NCBI RefSeq assembly: GCF_001854325.1
Contig: NZ_CP017754.1
Coordinates: 2,356,001-2,420,000, forward strand
Reading direction: 5' to 3'
Source of the DNA: Cupriavidus malaysiensis
GTDB lineage: Bacteria > Pseudomonadota > Gammaproteobacteria > Burkholderiales > Burkholderiaceae
DNA: 64,000 bases
Positions 56,885-64,000 of the stretch are shown here, one piece after another. A program made the position numbers and the translations under genes. The notes below the pieces were generated by a model that was given only the letters and a program-made list of their open reading frames with translations, was not told where the DNA came from and searched no databases. Position 1 is the first letter of the stretch. Every line of letters starts with the position of its first letter.

Positions 56885-57826
56885 ATGCTTCTTGGACGGA
56901 CGGCAAGCGGACTCTATTGGATGTACCGCTACATCGAGCGCGCGGAGAACACAGCGCGCATCGTCGACGTGGGCCTGCGCATGGCCCTTACGCGCGCCGA
57001 CGACGCACCGGCGGAATGGTCGTCGGTGCTGGTCAGCTCCGGCGCCGACGAAGGATACCGGCAGAAGTACGAGCAGTTCTCGGTGGAGAGCGCGATCGAC
57101 TTCCTGCTGCGCGACCGCGACAACGGTTCCAGCGTGCTGTCTTGCATCGAGCACGCACGCGCCAATGCGCGCATGGTGCGCACGGCGCTGACGCGGGAGA
57201 CCTGGGAGAGCATCAATTGCGCCTGGCTGGAGCTCAGGCGCGGGCTGGCCCAGCCGCTGGTGCAGAGCGAGCTGCCGGCGCTGCTGGACCGCATCAAGCG
57301 CGAGACCGCGCTGATCGTGGGCAGCTTCTACAGCACCATGCTGCGCAACGAGATCTTCGACTTCGCGCAGATCGGCGCCTTCATCGAGCGCGCCGACAAC
57401 ACCGCGCGCATCCTCGACGTCAAGTACCACCTGCTGCTGCCGTCGGTGTCGCATGTCGGCACCATCCTCGACAATTATCAGTGGGAGGCCATCCTGCGCT
57501 CCGTCGCCGCGCACCGTTCCTACCGCTGGGTCTATGACGTGCAGTACAAGCCCATCCACATCGCCGACTATCTCATCCTCAACGGCCGCATGCCGCGTTC
57601 CCTGCGCTTCGCCTGCGGCCGCGTGGTCACCAGCCTGCAGCACCTGGCCGACGACTACGGCCTCACGCACGCTTGTCATGAAACGGCTGCCAGGATCCAG
57701 CGCACGCTGGCCGACAGCACCGTCGAACGGATCTTCAAGAGCGGCCTGCATGAATTCCTGACGGACTTCATCCACCGCAACAACAGCCTCGGCATCGAGA
57801 TCGCCAACGCGTACAACTTCGACTGA
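56885..57826 (+). CDS. Alpha-E domain protein
   Basis: 313 residues, all alpha-helical. MLLGRTASGLYWMYRYIERAENTARIVDVGLRM and, in the second half, IGAFIERADNTARILDVKYHLLLP are the two internal copies of the alpha-E signature E-R-A-E/D-N-T-A-R. The family (DUF403) occurs beside circularly permuted ATP-grasp and transglutaminase genes and is thought to be a partner of the ATP-grasp ligase. The start at 56885 has ggaagag upstream; a longer frame adds only Arg/Asn-rich residues. The next gene begins 9 bp after its stop. Confidence 0.92.
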   Translation: MLLGRTASGLYWMYRYIERAENTARIVDVGLRMALTRADDAPAEWSSVLVSSGADEGYRQKYEQFSVESAIDFLLRDRDNGSSVLSCIEHARANARMVRTALTRETWESINCAWLELRRGLAQPLVQSELPALLDRIKRETALIVGSFYSTMLRNEIFDFAQIGAFIERADNTARILDVKYHLLLPSVSHVGTILDNYQWEAILRSVAAHRSYRWVYDVQYKPIHIADYLILNGRMPRSLRFACGRVVTSLQHLADDYGLTHACHETAARIQRTLADSTVERIFKSGLHEFLTDFIHRNNSLGIEIANAYNFD

Positions 57827-57835
57827 GATCCCATC

Positions 57836-58840
57836 ATGCGCCTTGCCATCCGCCATATCTCGCGCTTCCAGCTCGACGACCACGCAGCCTACGCGCTGCA
57901 ACGCCTGCACCTGCGGCCGCAGAGCGGCCCGGGCCAGACGGTGCGAGCGTGGCAGGTCACCATCGACGGCATCGAGCCGATGCTGACCTATGCGGACGGG
58001 CTGGGCAACCAGACCGACCTGGTGCGGCACGAAGGCGACAAGCCCGAGGTCGTGATCGTCGCCGCCGGCGTGGTCGAGACCCACGACTGCGCCGGCGTGC
58101 TGGGGCAGGGCGATTCCTATGCCCCGCCCTGGCTGTTCGAGCGCGAGACCGAGCTGACCCGTGCCGGCGACGCGGTCGCCGCGCTGGCCGCCGAGGTGCC
58201 GGGCGAAACGCCGGGCCTCGAAGTGCTGCACTGGCTGATGACGGCCATCCACGGCCGCGTTGCCTACACGCCGGAGCGTGCCGCCGAGGCGCCGGCCGAT
58301 GCCGAGGCGGCGCTGGCCAGCGGCGAAGGCTCGAGCCGCGACTACGCGCACGTGTTCATCGCCGCGGCGCGCGCGCTCAAGATCCCGGCCCGTTTCATCT
58401 CGGGCTACCTGATGACCGACAGCCCGGCGCGCCGCCTGGCGGAATCCCTGCGGCTGCCCGCCGGTGCGCTGGAAGCAGCCGCCGAGGCCGGCCGGCGGCA
58501 GCCGGCGGAGCAGGACGGCGAGGTCGCGGTCGAGGATGAGGACGAGGCGGAAACGGGCGGCACGCCGCCCGCCACGCGGGATGCCGCCGGCGAGGCGCCC
58601 GCACGGCAGCGGCCGGCGGCGGCGGTGGCGCAGCCGCCCTCGGCCCACGCCTGGGCGGAAGCCTTTGTCGAAGGACTGGGCTGGGTCGGCTTCGACCCCT
58701 TCCTGAACCGTTGTCCCGACGAGCGCTATGTGCGCATCGCGGCCGGGCTCGACTACCGCGATGCCATGCCGGTGATGGGGCCGGGCGCGCGGGCGGTCGG
58801 TGTCGAGATCAGTGTGATCCCGGCGCCCGAACTGGTCTGA
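57836..58840 (+). CDS. Transglutaminase-like protein with Ser in place of the catalytic Cys
   Basis: 334 residues. The N-terminal transglut_N beta domain (LAIRHISRFQLDDHAAYALQRLHLRPQ) is followed by the papain-like core. Where active family members have G-x-G-x-C-R/Q-D-F-A-H, this protein has GEGSSRDYAH, with Ser167 at the Cys position. IPARFISGYL follows as usual, His271 in SAHAWAEAFVEGLGWVGFDP and the Asp in FDP are kept. Between the SGYL block and the His lies an 80-residue low-complexity acidic/Ala insert (about 200-265: EVAVEDEDEAETGG) absent from typical members. It is 9 bp after the alpha-E gene. Confidence 0.9.
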   Translation: MRLAIRHISRFQLDDHAAYALQRLHLRPQSGPGQTVRAWQVTIDGIEPMLTYADGLGNQTDLVRHEGDKPEVVIVAAGVVETHDCAGVLGQGDSYAPPWLFERETELTRAGDAVAALAAEVPGETPGLEVLHWLMTAIHGRVAYTPERAAEAPADAEAALASGEGSSRDYAHVFIAAARALKIPARFISGYLMTDSPARRLAESLRLPAGALEAAAEAGRRQPAEQDGEVAVEDEDEAETGGTPPATRDAAGEAPARQRPAAAVAQPPSAHAWAEAFVEGLGWVGFDPFLNRCPDERYVRIAAGLDYRDAMPVMGPGARAVGVEISVIPAPELV

Positions 58841-59004
58841 GCCGCCGGCGCTCCGCTGCCCGCTCCGGCGGACGGCGGAGGGACCGGCCCCTTGCCTGGC
58901 CGCTTGCCCCCAACGACCCTTTACCTGCGTACCCGCTTACCTGTTTGCCAGTTTGAACGTTTGACCGTCCGCCTTTCCGATCTTCCGTAACGCACGGCCA
59001 CGCT

Positions 59005-62000
59005 ATGCCCATTCACGTCGCGCTCCACCACGTCACCCGCTACCGCTACGACCGCTCCGTCCGCCTCGGGCCCCAGGTCGTGCGCCTGCGGCCCGCCCCG
59101 CACTGCCGCACGCCGATCCTGTCGTACTCGCTGCGCGTCGAGCCGGCGCAGCATTTCGTCAACTGGCAGCAGGACCCCTTCGCCAACTACATGGCCCGGC
59201 TGGTGTTCCCGGAGCCGACACGCAGCCTGGAGATCACCGTCGACCTGGTGGCGGAGATGTCCGTCTACAACCCCTTCGACTTCTTCCTCGAAGAGAGCGC
59301 GCAGACCTTCCCGTTCCGCTACGACGAGGCCCAGCGGCAGGAGCTGGCACCGTACCTGGCCTGCGATTCCGCGACGGGGGGGGCGCCAGCGTTCCGTGCC
59401 TACCTCGACAGCATCGACCGCGAGCCCGCCCGCACCATCGATTTCCTGGTGGCGCTGAACCAGCGGCTGCAGCACGACATCCGCTACCTGGTGCGGATGG
59501 AGCCGGGCGTGCAGACGCCGGAGCAGACGCTGCAGCTCGCCTCCGGCTCCTGCCGGGACAGCGGCTGGCTGCTGGTGCAGTTGTGCCGCCACCTCGGGCT
59601 GGCGGCCCGCTTCGTCTCCGGCTACCTGATCCAGCTCACGCCGGACGTGAAGTCGCTCGACGGTCCCAGCGGCACCGAGGTCGACTTCACCGACCTGCAT
59701 GCCTGGTGCGAGGTCTACCTGCCGGGCGCCGGCTGGATCGGGCTCGACCCCACCTCGGGCCTGCTGGCGGGCGAGGGGCATATTCCGCTTGCCTGTACGC
59801 CGCATCCCAGCAGCGCGGCGCCGGTGGACGGGCTGATCGATGAATGCGAGGTGGAGTTCGAGCACGAGATGCGCGTCACCCGCATCTACGAGTCGCCGCG
59901 CGTCACCAAGCCCTATACCGAGGAACAATGGCAGCAGGTGCTGGAGCTCGGTGGCCAGGTCGACGAGGCGCTGGTGAGCGGCGACGTGCGCCTGACCCAG
60001 GGCGGCGAGCCGACCTTCGTCTCGATCGACGACCGCGAAGGCGCCGAGTGGAACACCGACGCCCTCGGGCCCACCAAGCGCGGCTATGCCACCGCGCTGG
60101 TGCAGAAGCTGCGCGCCGAGTACGGCGACGGCGGCTTCCTGCATTTCGGCCAGGGCAAGTGGTATCCGGGTGAACAGCTGCCACGCTGGGCGCTGTCGGT
60201 GTTCTGGCGTGCCGACGGCGAGCCGGCCTGGCTCGACCCCGCGCGCTTCGCCGACGAGCGCGAGCCGGGCACCTGCACCAGCGCCGACGGCGAGCGCTTC
60301 CTGCGCGCGCTGGCGCAGCGCCTCGGCCTGGCCACCGATTACATCCAGGCCGGCTACGAGGATGTCTGGTACTACCTGTGGCGGGAACGCCGCCTGCCGG
60401 TCAATGTCGACCCGTTCGACGCGCGCCTCGACGACGAAATGGAGCGCGCGCGGCTGCGCAAGGTGTTCGGGCAGAAGCTCGACACGGTGGTCGGGCACGT
60501 GCTGCCGATCAAGGTCAGCGAGGGGGCCGCGGCGCTGGCCGGCAGCCGCTGGGAGACCGGGCCCTGGTTCTTCCGCGACGAGCGCATGTACCTGATGCCG
60601 GGCGACTCGCCGATGGGCTACCGCCTGCCGCTCGACTCGCTGCCGTGGGTCAGCCGGGCCGACTACCCCTACCTGGTCGAGCGCGATCCCTTTGCGCCGG
60701 CGGAGCCGCTGCCGAGCGCGGCCGCGCTGCGTGCACGCCATGCCGGTGCCGGCGTGGCCGCGCAGGCCGGCTATCCATTCCCCGCCTATGCCTATGCGGC
60801 GGCGGCCGGCGGTCCGGCGCCGCTGGCGCTGCAGCCGCCGCGGCTGCGCGCGGCCCCCGGCCGCGACGGCAGCGGCGGGGCGGCCGCCTCGGCGCCGCCG
60901 TCGCACGCGGCCGCCGACCGCTTCCCCGACCGCTTCGAGTCGGCCGCCTGGATCACCCGCACTGCCTTGTGCGTGGAGGCGCGCCAAGGCGTGCTCTATG
61001 TCTTCATGCCGCCGCTGGCGCTGCTGGACGACTACCTCGACCTGCTCTGCGCGATCGAGCAGACCGCCGCGGCGCAGGGTGTCAAGCTGGTGCTGGAAGG
61101 CTACCCGCCGCCGCGCGACGCGCGCCTGAAGATGCTGCAGGTCACCCCCGACCCGGGCGTGATCGAGGTCAACATCCATCCGGCGCACGACTTCGCCGAG
61201 CTGGTGCAGCACACCGAGTTCCTCTACGACGCCGCCTGGCTGTCGCGCCTGTCGAGCGAGAAGTTCATGGTCGACGGCCGCCATGTCGGCACCGGCGGCG
61301 GCAACCACTTCGTGCTGGGCGGCGCCACGCCGGCCGACAGCCCCTTCCTGCGCCGGCCCGACCTGCTGGCCAGCCTGATCGGCTACTGGCACAACCATCC
61401 CTCGCTGTCCTACCTGTTCTCCGGGCTCTTCATCGGCCCGACCAGCCAGGCGCCGCGGGTGGACGAGGCGCGCAACGACCAGGTCTACGAGCTCGACGTG
61501 GCCTTCGCCGAGATCCACCGCAACAAGCTGCTGTACGGCCAGGACATGCCACCGTGGCTGGTCGACCGGGTACTGCGCAACATCCTGATCGACGTCACCG
61601 GCAACACCCACCGCAGCGAGTTCTGCATCGACAAGCTCTACTCGCCGGATTCCGCCACCGGCCGCCTGGGGCTGCTGGAACTGCGGGCCTTCGAGATGCC
61701 CCCGCATGCGCGCATGAGCATCGTGCAGCAGTTGCTGCTGCGCGCGCTGGTGGCGCGTTTCTGGCACGCCCCCTACACCACGCCGCTGACGCGCTGGGGC
61801 ACCGAGCTGCATGACCGCTTCATGCTGCCCACCTTCCTGCGCATGGATTTCGACGACGTGCTGGAGGAAATGGGCGAGGCCGGCTTCGCCTTCGACCCGG
61901 CCTGGTTCGGCCCGCATTTCGAGTTCCGCTTCCCGCGCTATGGCGAGGTGTCGGCACGCGGCATGCAACTGACCCTGCGCGGCGCGCTGGAGCCGTGGCA

Positions 62001-62469
62001 CGTGATGGGCGAGGAGGGGGCGGCCGGCGGCACGGTGCGCTATGTCGATTCCTCGCTGGAGCGGCTGGAGGTCCACGTCACCGGTCTCAACGACAACCGC
62101 CACGTGGTCACGGTGAACGGCGCGCCGCTGCCGCTGCAGCCGACCGGCACGGTCGGCGAATACGTGGCCGGGGTGCGCTACAAGGCATGGTCGCCGGCCT
62201 CGGCGCTGCATCCGACCATCGGCGTGCATGCCCCGCTGACCTTCGACATCGTCGATACCTGGATGGAGCGCTCGCTGGCCGGCTGCCGCTACTACGTCGC
62301 GCATCCGGGCGGGCGCAACTACGACACCTTCCCGGTCAATGCCTATGAAGCGGAGAGCCGCCGGCTGGCGCGCTTCGCCGCGCTCGGGCACACGCCGGGC
62401 CGGATGCGCGTGGCGCGCGCCCAGCCGAGCCGGGAGTTCCCCTTCACCCTGGACCTGCGGCGGACCTGA
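59005..62469 (+). CDS. Transglutaminase-DUF2126 fusion protein
   Basis: 1154 residues. N-terminal transglut_N (HVTRYRYDRSVRLGPQVVRL), transglutaminase core with Cys183 in SGSCRDSGWLLV, His232 in TDLHAWCEVYLPG and Asp in GLDPTSG, so this copy keeps its triad. From about 300 onwards it is a large DUF2126 region (GGEPTFVSIDDREGAEWNTD, GKWYPGEQLPRWAL, GTGGGNHFVLGG, WHNHPSLSYLFSGLF, NTHRSEFCIDKLYSP). The family's position beside ATP-grasp/alpha-E genes suggests protein or peptide crosslinking or cleavage. A 100-residue Ala/Pro-rich segment (about 575-645) links the two halves. No signal peptide. Confidence 0.92.
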   Translation: MPIHVALHHVTRYRYDRSVRLGPQVVRLRPAPHCRTPILSYSLRVEPAQHFVNWQQDPFANYMARLVFPEPTRSLEITVDLVAEMSVYNPFDFFLEESAQTFPFRYDEAQRQELAPYLACDSATGGAPAFRAYLDSIDREPARTIDFLVALNQRLQHDIRYLVRMEPGVQTPEQTLQLASGSCRDSGWLLVQLCRHLGLAARFVSGYLIQLTPDVKSLDGPSGTEVDFTDLHAWCEVYLPGAGWIGLDPTSGLLAGEGHIPLACTPHPSSAAPVDGLIDECEVEFEHEMRVTRIYESPRVTKPYTEEQWQQVLELGGQVDEALVSGDVRLTQGGEPTFVSIDDREGAEWNTDALGPTKRGYATALVQKLRAEYGDGGFLHFGQGKWYPGEQLPRWALSVFWRADGEPAWLDPARFADEREPGTCTSADGERFLRALAQRLGLATDYIQAGYEDVWYYLWRERRLPVNVDPFDARLDDEMERARLRKVFGQKLDTVVGHVLPIKVSEGAAALAGSRWETGPWFFRDERMYLMPGDSPMGYRLPLDSLPWVSRADYPYLVERDPFAPAEPLPSAAALRARHAGAGVAAQAGYPFPAYAYAAAAGGPAPLALQPPRLRAAPGRDGSGGAAASAPPSHAAADRFPDRFESAAWITRTALCVEARQGVLYVFMPPLALLDDYLDLLCAIEQTAAAQGVKLVLEGYPPPRDARLKMLQVTPDPGVIEVNIHPAHDFAELVQHTEFLYDAAWLSRLSSEKFMVDGRHVGTGGGNHFVLGGATPADSPFLRRPDLLASLIGYWHNHPSLSYLFSGLFIGPTSQAPRVDEARNDQVYELDVAFAEIHRNKLLYGQDMPPWLVDRVLRNILIDVTGNTHRSEFCIDKLYSPDSATGRLGLLELRAFEMPPHARMSIVQQLLLRALVARFWHAPYTTPLTRWGTELHDRFMLPTFLRMDFDDVLEEMGEAGFAFDPAWFGPHFEFRFPRYGEVSARGMQLTLRGALEPWHVMGEEGAAGGTVRYVDSSLERLEVHVTGLNDNRHVVTVNGAPLPLQPTGTVGEYVAGVRYKAWSPASALHPTIGVHAPLTFDIVDTWMERSLAGCRYYVAHPGGRNYDTFPVNAYEAESRRLARFAALGHTPGRMRVARAQPSREFPFTLDLRRT

Positions 62470-62644
62470 TGGCGGCCACCACCGGCACCGCGGCGTGGGC
62501 GGGCGCACCCGGCGCGGCGCCGGTGCGGCCGCCCGATGATAGGATGCGCGAGGGGCGGCGCGGGCCGGGCGCAGATCCGCGCGCCTGCCGGCCGCCCCGG
62601 GCAGAAGCGATATCGTGATTCCTATTTCCCAAGACTCCCCGGCC

Positions 62645-64000
62645 ATGGGTGACGCCGCACAGACGCCGCCTTCGCCACAGACACCGCCGACGCTGTTCGA
62701 CAGCGGTGCCGACGCCGCCGAACTGGGCGCCGCGCTGGCGGCGCCCGCGGTGGCGGGCCGCTACGACGAGATGCGCGGCGCCGCCGCCGTGCTGCAATCG
62801 GCCGCGCTCGCGCCTGCCTGGCGCGAGTTCTTCAACTGGCTGGGCAGTGTCGGCTTCGCCGACCTCGACCGCCGCGCCGACGCGCTGCAGCGGCGCATGC
62901 GCGAGAACGCGCTGGCCTACCAGCTCCATGACACGCAGAAGCAGGGCGCGGCCACGCCGCCGTGGTCGCTCGACCTGCTGCCGCTGATCCTCGGCGCGCA
63001 GGACTGGAGCGTGATCGAGCACGGCGTGCTGCAGCGCATGCGCCTGCTCAACGCCGTCCTGCGTGACGTCTACGGCCCGCAGGAGGTGCTGCGCCGCGGC
63101 CTGCTGCCGCCGGCGCTGGTCACCGGCCATCCGGGCTACCTGCGGCCCATGTGCGGCGCCCGCGTCGCCGGCGACACCTGGCTGCACGTGGCGGCCTTCG
63201 ACCTGGCGCGCGGCCCCGACGGCCAGTGGTGCCTGCTGGCCCAGCACACCCAGGGCCCGTCCGGCCTCGGCTACCTGCTCGAGAACCGCGTGATCGTCTC
63301 GCGGCTGTTCCCGCGCGCCTTCCGCGGCCTGCGCGTGCAGCGCCTTGCCGCCAGCTACCGCGCGCTGCTGGAAAGCCTGCAGGAGATGTCCCCGGCGGGG
63401 CGCAACGCGCGCATCGTGCTGCTCACGCCCGGCCCCTACGCCGCCACCTATTTCGAGCATGCGTACCTGGCGCGCTACCTGGGCCTGACGCTGGTCGAGG
63501 GCGGCGACCTGACCGCGCGCGACAACCACGTCTACCTGAAGACGCTGCGCGGCCTGGAGCCGGTGCACGGCATCCTGCGCCGCGTCGACGACGACTGGCT
63601 GGATCCGCTCGAGCTGCGCTCCGATTCCGTGCTGGGCGTGCCCGGCCTGCTGCAGGCGGTGCGCGCCGGCAATGTACTGCTGGCCAACGTGCCCGGTTCC
63701 GGCTTCCTGGAGTCGCCCGGCGTGCTGGGCTTCCTGCCCGGACTGGCGCAGGCGCTGCTGGGCGAGACGCTGGCGCTGCCGGCGGTGCATTCCTGGTGGT
63801 GCGGCGAGCAGGCCGCCTGCAACGAGGCGCTGCCCCTGCTCGGGCGCAGCATCATCCGGCCGACCTATCCGGCCAGCGTGCAGGCCGGTGGCAGCTTCGA
63901 CCCGGTCATCGGCGCGCGGTTGACGCCACAGCAGCTCGCCGACTGGCGCGCCCGCATCGCCGCGCAGCCGGCGCACTACACCATCCAGGCCGACCTGCCG
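62645..64000 (+). CDS. Second circularly permuted ATP-grasp protein (3' partial)
   Basis: Runs off the right edge; 452 codons are visible without a stop. MGDAAQTPPSPQTPPTLFDSG opens with a Pro-rich stretch. ARPAVAGRYDEMRG-like sequence, HGVLQRMRLLNAVLRDVYGP, GYLLENRVIVSRLFP, LLTPGPYAATYFEHAYLARY, LRRVDDDWLDPLELRSDSVLG and ANVPGSGFLESPGVLGFLP parallel the first ATP-grasp gene block by block. Family members of this length usually continue into a C-terminal alpha-E domain, so the missing part may be one. It follows the DUF2126 gene by 175 bp. It is the second, diverged ligase of the cluster. Confidence 0.9.
   Translation, partial: MGDAAQTPPSPQTPPTLFDSGADAAELGAALAAPAVAGRYDEMRGAAAVLQSAALAPAWREFFNWLGSVGFADLDRRADALQRRMRENALAYQLHDTQKQGAATPPWSLDLLPLILGAQDWSVIEHGVLQRMRLLNAVLRDVYGPQEVLRRGLLPPALVTGHPGYLRPMCGARVAGDTWLHVAAFDLARGPDGQWCLLAQHTQGPSGLGYLLENRVIVSRLFPRAFRGLRVQRLAASYRALLESLQEMSPAGRNARIVLLTPGPYAATYFEHAYLARYLGLTLVEGGDLTARDNHVYLKTLRGLEPVHGILRRVDDDWLDPLELRSDSVLGVPGLLQAVRAGNVLLANVPGSGFLESPGVLGFLPGLAQALLGETLALPAVHSWWCGEQAACNEALPLLGRSIIRPTYPASVQAGGSFDPVIGARLTPQQLADWRARIAAQPAHYTIQADLP

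Noticed and set aside
58921..62646. A 1241-codon open frame on the - strand opposite the DUF2126 gene
   Set aside because: Low-complexity Arg/Ala/Gly composition typical of GC-rich antisense frames; the + strand has clear transglutaminase and DUF2126 motifs throughout.

Overview
The window is a high-GC chromosomal segment of a Burkholderiales bacterium, most likely a Cupriavidus/Ralstonia-type member of the Burkholderiaceae. The evidence is a methylcitrate-cycle operon of the acnD/prpF type, a phasin/PhaB pair typical of polyhydroxybutyrate producers, the queE-queD-tadA-ldcA order, and codon use almost entirely ending in G or C. No rRNA, tRNA, CRISPR array, insertion sequence or complete prophage was seen. 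About 48 protein genes are supported. The first and last are cut by the window edges.

Layout. 1-7.6 kb is signalling: a PAS/GGDEF diguanylate cyclase (partial), an Aer-like chemoreceptor, a response regulator and a 7TMR-DISM histidine kinase arranged tail to tail, and a degenerate EAL protein. 7.9-20.1 kb is housekeeping: a SRAP protein, a small conserved protein, an AAHS-family MFS transporter, a D-amino-acid aminotransferase, a DUF1993 protein, queE and queD (queuosine precursor), tadA, an LD-carboxypeptidase, an ABC-F protein and an aldehyde dehydrogenase. 20.3-28.2 kb carries hydrolases (penicillin acylase family, amidase with a LuxR-type regulator, hotdog thioesterase, periplasmic asparaginase). 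28.2-32.5 kb is an accessory patch of lower GC: a small Sec-exported Rhs/YD-repeat protein with a distinct C-terminal tip, two tandem near-identical small genes that are probable immunity genes, and a translationally coupled third gene broken by a frameshift.

32.9-41.4 kb is the propionate (2-methylcitrate) locus prpB-prpC-acnD-prpF, divergent from prpR, with a near-perfect sigma-54 promoter and a 20-bp palindrome in the divergent region. 41.4-46.3 kb holds a cysteine synthase homologue, an ABM monooxygenase, an HD-GYP phosphodiesterase, a gene-poor stretch ending a possible small RNA, and an unrecognised protein. 46.3-50.6 kb looks like a low-oxygen regulon: phasin, PhaB and UspA on one strand, flavodoxin and a beta-CASP RNase-like protein on the other, with two perfect FNR boxes between them, each about 41 bp from a TAGAAT/TAGACT -10 element. 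50.6-55.1 kb has two membrane diguanylate cyclases around a VOC protein that is flanked by debris of a GntR regulator and a PotD-like binding protein.

55.4-64 kb is one co-directional cluster: circularly permuted ATP-grasp, alpha-E, transglutaminase-like (with Ser where the catalytic Cys should be), a giant transglutaminase/DUF2126 protein, and a second ATP-grasp gene running off the window. Such clusters are predicted from gene neighbourhoods to make and attach peptide-like modifications, but their product is unknown. This cluster and the Rhs patch are the best candidates for little-described biology here. A 150-nt structured leader before queE is a third.
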